A DNA stretch of 64,000 nucleotides, taken from NCBI GenBank assembly GCA_023399465.1, contig JAEWPB010000110.1, forward strand, positions 1 through 64,000, read 5' to 3'. The notes beneath the pieces are model-generated. The model was not told where the DNA came from, did not search any database, and saw only the letters and a list, made by a program, of their open reading frames with translations. Source of the DNA: Pseudomonadota bacterium (GTDB lineage Bacteria > Pseudomonadota > Alphaproteobacteria > Rhizobiales > Rhizobiaceae). The position numbers and the translations under genes were made by a program. Of this stretch, positions 54,084 through 63,220 are shown piece after piece (positions within the stretch are counted from its first letter, which is position 1; each line of letters opens with the position of its first letter).

Positions 54084-55388
54084 CTAAAGCGAAACAACCG
54101 CGTCGACGGCCGCCTCCAGCAGCGGCTCTACATTCTTGAGATCGGTCATGAAGGCAGGAAAGCGCATCACGTCCCTTGCCATCCCTGCGCCGAGCAGAAT
54201 CGCGACGATCATTGTCGCGCGCGCCATGTTCGGTTCCGTCAATCGCGAGGATAGCGGCACGATCAGTTCTGCGAGTATCTTCTGCGAAAGGATCGTATTG
54301 GCGTGCTGGCTTCCAAGGGATCTGACGATGAGATCAAGAGGGCGTATGGACAGCCGATAATCAATTTCGCCTGACTGCGCGAAGAACTCTCTCATGGCCT
54401 GCGGCAAGTGGGTGGAGGCTATGAGGGCATTGGTCTTGTCCGGGTCGGATACCGCATCCAGCGCCATGAGGAAAAGGTCTGCCTTCGAGCCAAAGCTCCT
54501 GTGAACGTAAGCGACATCGACACCGGCGTCTGCCGCGATGTCACGCAGGCCGACATCGTCATAAGACTGGCGGGCGAACCGGTTCACCGCCGCCTGAAGG
54601 ATACGGTCCCTGGTCGCAAGCCCCTTGCGCCGCTGGCGTGCCGTTGCAGGAGCGCCCACCTTTCCGGGCTCTGCATTCTTGCCATCGCCGCCCGCCGCCG
54701 GTCCGCTCTCCCGGGCTGCTTCCGGGCGGCGCCCCTCTTCGGGGGAATGGCCCGCAAGGAAGACTGCCACCGATCTCTTGACGAAACGGGCGTCGACATC
54801 GACCGGAGCCGGGCTGGACATCGCGCGCCGTACCGTCGACAGGATTGTCATCGATATGAACAGTTCACAGCAGAGCTCAAGCTCGCGAGGGCTCATCGCG
54901 GTGAAGGGCGAGGCCTCCTTGAGGATGGCGGACACGATCGTTCCAAGGCACGTCGTCAGTCTTTCCGACCGGGTCTGCGCAAGTTCGGGAAACCTATGCA
55001 TCTGTGCAACCGCTATTCGCTCGAAGGCGATGAAACGTGCCTCCACCAATAGAACGGTCAACTTTCTGGCAAGGCTTTCCAAGCGCTGTTGCAAGCCGGA
55101 CGCATCGATCTCGACAGCCTGCAACTGTGCCAGCTTGGCGGTGTCGATGCCCTCCACGATGGAAAGAAACAAATTCTCCTTCGTCGAATAGCGCGCGTAG
55201 AGCGTCCGTTTCGAAACATGCGCACGGCGCGCTATCTGGTCCATCGTCGCATTTTCGTAGCCGACTTCCTCAAATAGCGAGATGGCGGCATCGTGGATGC
55301 GCCGAGGGATCTTCTGCGCATCCTCCGGGCCTGGCCGGCCGCTCTTTCGTTGCTCCTGCACCACATCCCCGAGCCGGTCAGCGTTCAC
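54084..55388 (-). CDS. Tandem TetR-family regulator (two TetR units in one chain)
   Basis: About 434 residues from GTG 55388, chosen because TCTGGAGGATGAAGCC precedes it; the frame is open to 55655. Unit 1 (residues about 20-215) has FEEVGYENATMDQIARRAHV followed by SKRTLYARYSTKENLFLSIV. A linker rich in Gly, Ala and Glu (SPEEGRRPEAARESGPAAGG) leads to unit 2 (about 245-434), with FARQSYDDVGLRDIAADAGV then DVAYVHRSFGSKADLFLMAL. Each unit has its own C-terminal helical part. A single chain could therefore mimic the usual TetR dimer. It is convergent with the exporter operon and the likely user of the palindrome at 48995-49014. Confidence 0.85.
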   Translation of the reverse strand: MNADRLGDVVQEQRKSGRPGPEDAQKIPRRIHDAAISLFEEVGYENATMDQIARRAHVSKRTLYARYSTKENLFLSIVEGIDTAKLAQLQAVEIDASGLQQRLESLARKLTVLLVEARFIAFERIAVAQMHRFPELAQTRSERLTTCLGTIVSAILKEASPFTAMSPRELELCCELFISMTILSTVRRAMSSPAPVDVDARFVKRSVAVFLAGHSPEEGRRPEAARESGPAAGGDGKNAEPGKVGAPATARQRRKGLATRDRILQAAVNRFARQSYDDVGLRDIAADAGVDVAYVHRSFGSKADLFLMALDAVSDPDKTNALIASTHLPQAMREFFAQSGEIDYRLSIRPLDLIVRSLGSQHANTILSQKILAELIVPLSSRLTEPNMARATMIVAILLGAGMARDVMRFPAFMTDLKNVEPLLEAAVDAVVSL

Positions 55389-55640
55389 GGCTTCATCCTC
55401 CAGAGAAATAAACGCACTCGTACCATTGGGCGCAGCACACCCTTCGCTGCTTTGCCGGCAAGAGTCAACGCGGCGCGGGAAGCCGCTGGATGGCAGTATT
55501 CCCAAGCGTGGGAGATTTTCTATCGCTCTATCATCCTGACAAGGTGAAGCGGTTCGGTGACCCGACGGCTGGCCCAGCGCCGGGGCTTTGCGGACCGCTC
55601 GAAAACCATGTCGGCGGACATGCGATGCGCCCGTCGGACT

Positions 55641-55654
55641 TGAAATATATTTCA
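55641..55654. promoter_or_regulatory. Palindromic operator and -35 before the sugar operon
   Basis: TGAAATATATTTCA is a perfect 14-bp palindrome. TTGACA (55669-55674) just downstream is a perfect -35, with only weak -10 candidates after it. The SorC-family regulator at 59463 is a candidate binder. The rest of the 55389-55805 gap between the divergent genes has no recognisable gene. Confidence 0.5.
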
Positions 55655-55805
55655 CGCGGTGAATTATATTGACAGTAATCTGCGTTTGTATTTACCTGAT
55701 CTTGCCGGAGTTCGAGGAGGAGCTTCGGCTTTCAAGCAGACCATCGGCAGCCGGTCTCGGCGCCACAGGCCATTTTGGGAGGGGCTTCGGCCTCGAGGAG
55801 GATTC

Positions 55806-56834
55806 TTGCGCAATTTTTTGAGCACGACCGCATTGGCGGTTCTCGCAGCCGCGATGTTTTCCGGCGGCGCCAGTGCGGCAACGGAAAACCCGTTCCGCTG
55901 CAAGCCGGGCGAGAAATACGTGATGAACGTCATGGTATCAGGCGTCGAATACTGGTTCCCCGTCTATGAAATGTTCAAGCAGGCGGGCCAGCAATTCGGT
56001 TGCGAAACCGCCTATACCGGTACGCCGGAATATGATGTGAACAAGCAGATCGCCAGCTTCGACCAGGCGCTCGCACAGAACCCGGCCGGCATTCTCGTCC
56101 ATCCGATGAACTCCGACCCGTTCATCGAGCCGATCAACCGCGCGATCGACCAGGGCACGGCCGTGGTGACGTTCGCCGCCGACTCGCCGTTGTCCAAGCG
56201 CGTGTCGTTCATCACTTCCGACAATACCCGCGAGGGCATCTACGCGGCGGATGCGATCGCCGAAAAGATGGGCGGCAAGGGCGAGTACGCCGTTCTGGAA
56301 AATCCGGGACAGGACAACCACGACAAGCGCATCGCCGCCTTCATTGGGCGCATGGAGGAAAAATACCCCGAGATGAAGCTGGTCGGCCGGGCGGCATCGA
56401 ACCAGGACCCGACCAAGGCCTATCAGGGCCTGTCGAGCCTCATCCAGGCGAACCCGAACCTCGGCGCGGTCTTCATGCCGGAAGCGAACTCGGCGATCGG
56501 TGCCGCACAGGCCAGCAAGGAAAGCGGCGGCAAGGTCCTCGTCATGTGCGCGGACGTCAATGCCAACATCCTCGACATGATCAAGGCGGGCGAGGTGTTC
56601 GGCTCGATCAACCCGAACCAGGGCATGCAGGGCTATATGGGCTTCCTGCTGCTGTGGCTCGCCAAGCACCCCGAACTGATCGATCCGATGAACGATGCCA
56701 AGCGATCCGGCTTCAACCCGATGAGCATCCCCGTCGTCGACAACGGTCTGTCGATCGTCACGGCGGACAATGCCGACGACTTCTACTGGGACAAGTACCT
56801 GAAGCGTCGCGGCACCAAGGGCATCGAAGAGTAA
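55806..56834 (+). CDS. Sugar ABC transporter substrate-binding protein
   Basis: From TTG 55806 the product has 342 residues and starts with a normal signal peptide (LRNFLSTTALAVLAAAMFSGGASAA). GAGGAGG ends four bases before the TTG. The frame is open to 55659, but the extra residues lack a signal. The mature protein is of the RbsB type: YVMNVMVSGVEYWFPVYEMF, QALAQNPAGILVHPMNSDPF, DNTREGIYAADAIAEKMGG and CADVNANILDMIKAGEVFGS. It binds a sugar or polyol in the periplasm for the ATPase and permease that follow. Confidence 0.9.
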   Translation: MRNFLSTTALAVLAAAMFSGGASAATENPFRCKPGEKYVMNVMVSGVEYWFPVYEMFKQAGQQFGCETAYTGTPEYDVNKQIASFDQALAQNPAGILVHPMNSDPFIEPINRAIDQGTAVVTFAADSPLSKRVSFITSDNTREGIYAADAIAEKMGGKGEYAVLENPGQDNHDKRIAAFIGRMEEKYPEMKLVGRAASNQDPTKAYQGLSSLIQANPNLGAVFMPEANSAIGAAQASKESGGKVLVMCADVNANILDMIKAGEVFGSINPNQGMQGYMGFLLLWLAKHPELIDPMNDAKRSGFNPMSIPVVDNGLSIVTADNADDFYWDKYLKRRGTKGIEE

Positions 56835-56895
56835 GCCATTGCCTGGCTATCCGGGACAACAGTTCCGGATAGCCGGCGCGGCGAGGGGAGAACGG

Positions 56896-58440
56896 ATGTC
56901 TTCGGGACCGGTATTGCAGATCAGCGGGATCACCAAGCATTATGGGGCGATCAAGGCGTTGACGGATGTCAACTTCACCCTTGAAAGGGGCGAGATCCAT
57001 GCGCTTTGCGGCGAAAACGGCGCCGGGAAGTCGACGCTGATGAACGTTATCGCCGGCGTTCTGCAGCCGAATGCCGGGGAGATCCGTGTCGATGACGCGC
57101 CGGTGAAGATCACTTCGCCGGCGGTCGCGCAGTCGCTCGGCATCGGCCTCGTGCATCAGGAAATCGCATTGTGTCCCGATGTCTCGGTCGCCGAAAACAT
57201 GTTCATGGCGGCAACCAACAGCAGGCGCTCGCTATTGATGAATTATCGTTCGCTGGAGCGCGATGCCCAGGCGGTGATGAACAGGCTCGCCCCGATCGAC
57301 GTCCGCCGGAAGGTCGGTGATCTGCCGATTTCCAGCCAGCAGCTTGTGGAGATCGCCAAGGCGCTGACGCTCGAGTGCCGCGTGCTGATCTTCGACGAGC
57401 CGACGGCGGCGCTGACCGAGGCGGAAGCGCAGGTGCTCTTCGGCATCATTCGCGATCTCAAGGCGCGCGGCATCTCGATCATCTATATCAGTCACCGCAT
57501 GGCCGAGGTCTTCAGCCTCTGCGACCGCGTGACCGTCTTTCGCGACGGACAGTATATCTCGACCGAGCGGGTGGCGGAGATCACGCCGGATGATGTGGTC
57601 CGGCGCATGGTCGGACGCGAGATCAAACAGCTCTATCCGCCCAAGCAGACTGCGGCGGAGAAATCGGCCGAAACCGTTCTCTCCGTTCGTGGCCTCGCCG
57701 ACAGCGACCGCTTCGACGACGTCAGCTTCGAATTGCATCGCGGCGAGATCCTCGGCGTCGGCGGATTGATCGGCTCGGGGCGCACCGAGATCGCGGAAGG
57801 CATCTGCGGACTGCGGGCGACGTCGCAAGGCGAGGTCTGGCTCGCGGGCGAAAAGAAGCACATCCGCTGTTATGCCGACGCGGTGAAAGCGGGCATCGTC
57901 TATCTTTCGGAGGACCGGAAGGGCTCCGGCGTCTTCCTCGATCTCTCTATTGCCCAGAATATCGCCGTTCTCGACTTGAAGACGCTGACCGGGCGTTTCG
58001 GCCTCATGAATTCCCGGGCGGAGAACGCCCTTGCCCAGGACCTGACGATGCGGCTCGGCGTGCGCATGGGCGGCACAGACATGCCCGTGTCGTCGCTTTC
58101 CGGCGGCAACCAGCAGAAGGTGGCGATCGCCAAGCAACTGGCGGTCAATCCAAGGGTAATCCTGCTCGATGAACCGACGAGGGGCATCGACGTCGGGGCG
58201 AAGTCTGAGATTCACCGCTTGCTGCGGGAGCTTGCACGGTCCGGCATCGGCATCGTCGTCATTTCATCGGAATTGCCGGAACTGCTCGGTCTTTGCGACC
58301 GCGTCGTGGTGATCCGGGAGGGAACCGTTGCCGGCGAGGTTGAAGGTGAGGCGATGACCGAAGAAGCGGTCATGCGGCTGGCCTCCGGCATCGGAGTTGA
58401 AAACCGCAGAAAATCAAAGGCATCCGGACATGCAGCCTGA
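56896..58440 (+). CDS. Sugar ABC transporter ATP-binding protein (RbsA type)
   Basis: The 514-residue protein has two ATPase domains. Domain 1: Walker A GENGAGKSTLMNV, Q-loop VHQEIALCPDVSVAENMF, Walker B VLIFDEPTAALTEAEA; its signature reads LPISSQQLVEIAKAL, as usual in this family. Domain 2: degenerate Walker A GGLIGSGRTEIAEG, signature LSGGNQQKVAIAKQL, Walker B VILLDEPTRGIDVG. It energises the carbohydrate uptake-2 family transporter. Start ATG 56896 behind GAGGGGAGAACGG. Confidence 0.94.
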   Translation: MSSGPVLQISGITKHYGAIKALTDVNFTLERGEIHALCGENGAGKSTLMNVIAGVLQPNAGEIRVDDAPVKITSPAVAQSLGIGLVHQEIALCPDVSVAENMFMAATNSRRSLLMNYRSLERDAQAVMNRLAPIDVRRKVGDLPISSQQLVEIAKALTLECRVLIFDEPTAALTEAEAQVLFGIIRDLKARGISIIYISHRMAEVFSLCDRVTVFRDGQYISTERVAEITPDDVVRRMVGREIKQLYPPKQTAAEKSAETVLSVRGLADSDRFDDVSFELHRGEILGVGGLIGSGRTEIAEGICGLRATSQGEVWLAGEKKHIRCYADAVKAGIVYLSEDRKGSGVFLDLSIAQNIAVLDLKTLTGRFGLMNSRAENALAQDLTMRLGVRMGGTDMPVSSLSGGNQQKVAIAKQLAVNPRVILLDEPTRGIDVGAKSEIHRLLRELARSGIGIVVISSELPELLGLCDRVVVIREGTVAGEVEGEAMTEEAVMRLASGIGVENRRKSKASGHAA

Positions 58441-58468
58441 AAGAAATGCGCGAAGGGGAGACGAGGCG

Positions 58469-59461
58469 ATGGTAGTGGACACGTTGGCGGTGGCAAGGGA
58501 GGCACGACCATCGTCCTGGCGCAGGATCGGGACGATGCGCGAAGCGGGGCTGATCGCGATCATCCTTGCGCTCTGCATTGTCATGAGCTTCGCCTCGCCG
58601 CATTTCCTGACGCTCGGCAATTTCCGCGCGATGCTGATGTCGTTCTCGGTCGAGGGCATCGTCGTCGTCGGCATGACGATCCTGCTGATCGTCGGCGGCA
58701 TCGATCTTTCGGTGGGGTCGGTCGTCTGCTTTTCCATGGTTCTTTCAGGAACGCTGTTCCTTCTCGGGATCGATCCCTGGACGGCATCGGCGATCGGCAT
58801 TCTGGCAAGCGCGGCAATCGGTGGCGCCATGGGCTTTTTCGTCACGGTCGTCGGGCTCAACCATTTCATCACCTCGCTTGCGGCGATGGTCATCGTGCGC
58901 GGCCTCTGCCTCGTCATCACCAAGGGGACGCCGCTCTCGCTCTTCACCCTGCCGCCGTCGTTCAAGGCGGTCGGCCAGGGCACGTTCTACGGCGTGCCCT
59001 ATGTGATCCTGATCTTTGTCGCAGTCGTCGTGCTGTTCGACTTTCTGCTGCGGCGCGCCACCGCGTTCCGCAAGGTGTTCTACACCGGCAGCAACGAGAA
59101 GGCGGCGCTCTATTCCGGCATCAAGACCCAGCAGGTGAAGTTCTGGGTGACGGTGCTTTGCGCCACGCTTTCCGGCCTGGCCGGCGTCATCTACATGTCG
59201 CGCTTCGGGGCCGCGACCCCCACCTTCGGCGTCGGCATGGAACTGAACATCATCGCCGCGGCGGTGATCGGCGGCGCTTCGCTCAACGGCGGCTCGGGCA
59301 CCATCCTCGGCGCCATCCTCGGCATCGCCCTGCTCTCGGTGGTCACCAGTTCGCTGATCCTGCTCAATGTTTCGGTTTACTGGCAGGACATGATCAAGGG
59401 CTGCATACTGCTTGCCGCTGTCTCCATCGACCATTTCCTGCACAAGCGGAAGGCTGCCTGA
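58469..59461 (+). CDS. Sugar ABC transporter permease (RbsC type)
   Basis: A 330-residue membrane protein with some eight to ten segments. LIVGGIDLSVGSVVCFSMVLS is the permease signature of the ribose/xylose group, and AAAVIGGASLNGGSGTILGA is its second conserved loop. ATG 58469 follows AGGGGAGACGAGGCG; ATG 58430 would overlap the ATPase gene. It forms the channel for the sugar. Confidence 0.93.
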   Translation: MVVDTLAVAREARPSSWRRIGTMREAGLIAIILALCIVMSFASPHFLTLGNFRAMLMSFSVEGIVVVGMTILLIVGGIDLSVGSVVCFSMVLSGTLFLLGIDPWTASAIGILASAAIGGAMGFFVTVVGLNHFITSLAAMVIVRGLCLVITKGTPLSLFTLPPSFKAVGQGTFYGVPYVILIFVAVVVLFDFLLRRATAFRKVFYTGSNEKAALYSGIKTQQVKFWVTVLCATLSGLAGVIYMSRFGAATPTFGVGMELNIIAAAVIGGASLNGGSGTILGAILGIALLSVVTSSLILLNVSVYWQDMIKGCILLAAVSIDHFLHKRKAA

Positions 59462-59462
59462 C

Positions 59463-60467
59463 ATGCCGATTGCCAAACCCAAAGCCGCACACGCTCCGCG
59501 AGAAGAGGCTGTCGTCGCGCGGCAGATGCACCAGGCGCTGGTCCTGCACTTCCTTGAAGGACTGACGCAGGCGCAGATTGCCGACCAGCTCGGCATCTCG
59601 CACGCAACGGTCAACCGCCTGATCAAGCGCGGGCGCCAGCTCGGCCTGGTGGAGATCAAGATCAAGTCGCCGGTCGAGCCGCTGCTGGATATGGAAGAGC
59701 AGATCCTGGCGCTTGGCGGCATCGGCCGCGTCGTTGTCGTGCCGACGGTCTCGGACAATCCGCAGACGGCTCTGCAGGCTGTCGGCGAAGCCGCGGCGCG
59801 CCTGCTGCTCGAAGAGATCACCGATGGCGACACCATCTGCATTACCGGCGGTAAGGGAGTCAGCGCCGTGGTTGCCGGCCTCAAGGCGGCCCGCCGTTAT
59901 GATGTCGAGGTGATCCCTGCAACCGGCTGCGTGCAGGGCAAGCACTATACCGACGTCAATCACGTCGCGACCCTGATGGCCGACCAGCTCGGCGGGCGGG
60001 CCTATCAGATCCATGCGCCGCTTTTCGCCGACAGCGCGACCGAGCGCGCCATGCTGATCCATATGCGGGCGGTCGCCGACGTCTTCAAACGGGCGCGCGA
60101 GGCGAAGGTGGCTATCGTCGGCATCGGTTCGATCCTGTCCGACGATTCCAGCTACTACGATCTGCATCCGTCCCCGAGCGACGATAGGGAGGCGATCCGG
60201 CAGGCAGGCGCCAGCTGCGAGTTGCTGGCCCACCTGCTCGATGACCGGGGCCGCGTCTGTCACTACAGCCTCAACAAATCCCTGGTTTCGTTGACCCTTT
60301 CGGAGTTCTCGGTGATCCCGATGAAGATCGGCGTTGCCAGCGGTCCGAACAAGGCGGGGCCGATACTCAGCGTCTTGCGCGGGAACCACCTCGATACGCT
60401 TGTCACCGACGAAGCGACAGGGGCCCGCATTCTGGAACTGGCACGCGAAAGAGGACTGACTGCATGA
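59463..60467 (+). CDS. SorC/DeoR-type sugar-responsive transcriptional regulator
   Basis: A 334-residue regulator. HFLEGLTQAQIADQLGISHA then VNRLIKRGRQLGLVEIKI is the N-terminal helix-turn-helix. The remainder (GDTICITGGKGVSAVVAGLK, AIVGIGSILSDDSSYYDL, PMKIGVASGPNKAGPILSVL) is the SorC sugar-phosphate binding domain. It probably represses the operon it lies in until a phosphorylated intermediate appears. EryD of erythritol operons is of the same family. It starts one base after the permease stop and overlaps the next gene by 4. Confidence 0.9.
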   Translation: MPIAKPKAAHAPREEAVVARQMHQALVLHFLEGLTQAQIADQLGISHATVNRLIKRGRQLGLVEIKIKSPVEPLLDMEEQILALGGIGRVVVVPTVSDNPQTALQAVGEAAARLLLEEITDGDTICITGGKGVSAVVAGLKAARRYDVEVIPATGCVQGKHYTDVNHVATLMADQLGGRAYQIHAPLFADSATERAMLIHMRAVADVFKRAREAKVAIVGIGSILSDDSSYYDLHPSPSDDREAIRQAGASCELLAHLLDDRGRVCHYSLNKSLVSLTLSEFSVIPMKIGVASGPNKAGPILSVLRGNHLDTLVTDEATGARILELARERGLTA

Positions 60468-61459
60468 GCGACAAGCAATTGATCCGGGAGATCGGCAACT
60501 CCGGCGTGGCGGCCTCCGCCGTCGGCCTTGGGACCTGGGCGATCGGTGGCTGGATGTGGGGCGGCACCGATGAGCAGGAATCGATCGCGGCCATTCAGGC
60601 ATCGCTCGATGCCGGCGTCACGCTCATCGATACCGCTCCGGCCTATGGCCTCGGCCGCGCCGAGGAGATCGTCGGCAAGGCACTCGCCGGCCGGCGCGAC
60701 AAGGCGGTGATCGCCACCAAATGCGGTCTCGTCTGGCATACGCAGAAGGGACGGCACTTCTTCGACCAGGACGGCCGGCCGGTGCACCGCTACCTCGGCC
60801 CCGATGCGATCTTTCACGAAGTCGAAGAGAGCCTCAAACGGCTCGGAACCGATTACATCGATCTCTACATAACGCATTGGCAAGATCCGACGACGCCGAT
60901 CGAGGAAACGATGCGGGCGCTCGAGGACTTGCGCGCATCGGGCAAGATCCGCGCCATCGGCGCCAGCAATGTCAGCCGTCCCGAACTGGAAAGCTACGTG
61001 GCGATCGGCGGCCTGGATGCAATCCAGGAACGCTTCAGCATGATCGACCGGGAAATTGAGGCTGGACTGCTGCCGGTGACGAGAGCGAACGGCATCGCAA
61101 CGCTCAGCTATTCGTCGCTGGCGCTCGGGCTGCTGGCGGGAACCATCGGCCCGGAACGGGTCTTTTCCGGCGACGACCAGCGCAAGGACAATCCGCGGTT
61201 CTCCGTGGCCAATCGCATGAAAGCCATGGAGTTTTCGAACGCCATCCGGCCGGTTGCGGACAGGCACGGTGCGAGCGTTGCCCAGACGGTGATCGCCTGG
61301 ACGCTGATGCAGCCGGGCATCACCTTCGCGCTTTGCGGTGCGCGCAACCCGGCGCAGGCGCTCGACAATGCCGGGGCCGGCACGATCAGGCTCAGCCCGG
61401 ATGATCTTTCTGCAATCGATGCAGCCATCGCGGCGATACTGCAAGATATGGACAGGTAA
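60464..61459 (+). CDS. Aldo/keto reductase
   Basis: A 331-residue (beta/alpha)8 oxidoreductase. Catalytic residues are Asp and Tyr in LIDTAPAYGLGRAEE, Lys in IATKCGLVWH and His in DLYITHWQDP. The C-terminal cofactor part is FALCGARNPAQALDNAGA. It resembles IolS-type reductases, using NADPH to interconvert sugar aldehydes or ketones and alcohols. Within this operon it is a plausible early step of polyol or sugar breakdown. Confidence 0.9.
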   Translation: MSDKQLIREIGNSGVAASAVGLGTWAIGGWMWGGTDEQESIAAIQASLDAGVTLIDTAPAYGLGRAEEIVGKALAGRRDKAVIATKCGLVWHTQKGRHFFDQDGRPVHRYLGPDAIFHEVEESLKRLGTDYIDLYITHWQDPTTPIEETMRALEDLRASGKIRAIGASNVSRPELESYVAIGGLDAIQERFSMIDREIEAGLLPVTRANGIATLSYSSLALGLLAGTIGPERVFSGDDQRKDNPRFSVANRMKAMEFSNAIRPVADRHGASVAQTVIAWTLMQPGITFALCGARNPAQALDNAGAGTIRLSPDDLSAIDAAIAAILQDMDR

Positions 61460-61471
61460 CGGACCGCCATC

Positions 61472-63220
61472 ATGAAGCGTGAAGAGATATTGTCCGGGCT
61501 ACGTCGCAGCCCGAAGGTGGACGTGTGCGTCGTGGGTGGCGGCATCAACGGTGTCAGTGTCTTCAGGGAGCTCGCGCTGCAGGGGCTGAGCGTGCTGCTC
61601 GTCGAAAAGCACGACTATTGTTCCGGTGCCAGCGCCGCGCTGTCGCGCATGGTGCACGGGGGCCTGCGCTATCTCGAAAACGGCGAGTTCAGCCTCGTCC
61701 GGGAATCGCTGGTCGAGCGCGACCGGCTGTTGCGCAACGCGCCGCACTACGTTGCGCCGCTGCCGACCACGGTGCCGGTCTTCGATATCTTCTCCGGTCT
61801 CGGCAACGGCATCGTTCGCTTCCTCGGTTTGACCCGCCGCCCGAGCCGCCGCGGTGCGCTGGCGGTCAAGACGGGACTGGCCATCTATGATTTCCTGACC
61901 CGTAAGCGCGCGCTGATGCCGAAGCACCAGTTCCGCGGCCGCCGGAGCACGCTTGCCAAATGGCCCGCCCTCAATCCGGCGATCCGCAGCGCCGCCACCT
62001 ACTACGACGCCTGGGTAAGCCACCCGGAGCGCATCGGCATCGAAGTGCTGCGCGACGGCCTCGCCGGTGGCGAGAATGCAAGGGCCCTCAACTATGCGAC
62101 GATCGAGCAGGCCGGCGCCGGGCACTACTTGCTGCGCGACAGCCTTGGCGGCGAGACGTTTCCCATAGAGCCGCGGCTCGTCATCAATGCGACCGGCGGC
62201 TGGATCGACATGACCAACGCCACCCTGTTTCCGGCCGGAAAGCGGCCGGCCCCGCTGATGGGCGGCACGAAGGGCTCGCACCTCATCGTCGACAATCCCG
62301 CACTGCGCGACATGCTCGACGGGCACATGATCTACTACGAGAACGAAGACGGCCGCATCTGCATCCTGTTTCCCTATCTCGGCAAGGTGCTGGTGGGCTC
62401 TACGGATATTCGCGTCGACGATCCAGACACGGTGCGCTGCGAAGCCGACGAGTGGGATTACATCCTGCAATCGCTCGCCTTCGTGCTGCCGGGCGTGACA
62501 ATCCGGCCGGAGGAGATCGTCTTCCAGTTCGCCGGGGTCCGGCCGCTGCCGGCCAGCAACGACAGTTTCACCGGGCGTATTCCGCGCGACCATTTCTGCA
62601 CCCTGCTCGAGGGCGAGAACGGCGGGCCACCAGTACTGTGCATGATCGGCGGCAAGTGGACGACGTTCCGCTCTTTTGGCGAACTCGCCGCCGACATGGC
62701 GCTGGAGAGGCTGGGGCTCGGCCGTCAAGTCGACACTGCGGAGCGGCCCTTTGGTGGCGGCCGGGCATTCCCGGAAGACGCCGAGGGCTGGATACGGAAA
62801 CTGGCGGCATCGACCGACCTTTCCCTCGGGCGCGTGACGGAGCTCTTCAATCGCTACGGGACGGAGGCGGAGGAGATTGCCCTGTTCATGGCGGCTGCGC
62901 CGGACCATCCCTTGCCGCACCAGGGCTACAGCGCACGCGAATTTCTTCATCTCATCCGCTCGGAAGCGGTCGAACATCTGGATGACCTGCTTCTGCGCCG
63001 TACGACGCTTGCGATTTCCGGCGAGCTTTCGCTGGCCATGGTCGAGGCCGTGCTTGAGCTTCTGGCCGCCGAAAAGGGCTGGCCGGCCCGGCGTGCCGAA
63101 GAGGAGCGCGCCCGTTTTCTGAACCTGATGCGCGAACGCCACGGCGTTGGCGAAGAAGCCCTTTCCGCAAGGAACGAACAAAGGAGTGAAATATGCGAGA
63201 CAACCGCAAAGTCCGGATGA
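61472..63220 (+). CDS. FAD-dependent glycerol-3-phosphate dehydrogenase family protein
   Basis: A 582-residue GlpD-family enzyme. VDVCVVGGGINGVSVFRELAL binds FAD; SRMVHGGLRYLENGEFSLVRE and GTKGSHLIVDNPALRD are the family blocks; GVRPLPASND and GGKWTTFRSFGELAADM follow. The last 170 residues are the extra C-terminal domain of larger members. It passes electrons from a polyol phosphate to quinone. In a sugar-import operon the substrate need not be glycerol-3-phosphate: EryB, the erythritol-phosphate dehydrogenase, is related. Its end overlaps the next gene by 28 bases. Confidence 0.88.
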   Translation: MKREEILSGLRRSPKVDVCVVGGGINGVSVFRELALQGLSVLLVEKHDYCSGASAALSRMVHGGLRYLENGEFSLVRESLVERDRLLRNAPHYVAPLPTTVPVFDIFSGLGNGIVRFLGLTRRPSRRGALAVKTGLAIYDFLTRKRALMPKHQFRGRRSTLAKWPALNPAIRSAATYYDAWVSHPERIGIEVLRDGLAGGENARALNYATIEQAGAGHYLLRDSLGGETFPIEPRLVINATGGWIDMTNATLFPAGKRPAPLMGGTKGSHLIVDNPALRDMLDGHMIYYENEDGRICILFPYLGKVLVGSTDIRVDDPDTVRCEADEWDYILQSLAFVLPGVTIRPEEIVFQFAGVRPLPASNDSFTGRIPRDHFCTLLEGENGGPPVLCMIGGKWTTFRSFGELAADMALERLGLGRQVDTAERPFGGGRAFPEDAEGWIRKLAASTDLSLGRVTELFNRYGTEAEEIALFMAAAPDHPLPHQGYSAREFLHLIRSEAVEHLDDLLLRRTTLAISGELSLAMVEAVLELLAAEKGWPARRAEEERARFLNLMRERHGVGEEALSARNEQRSEICETTAKSG

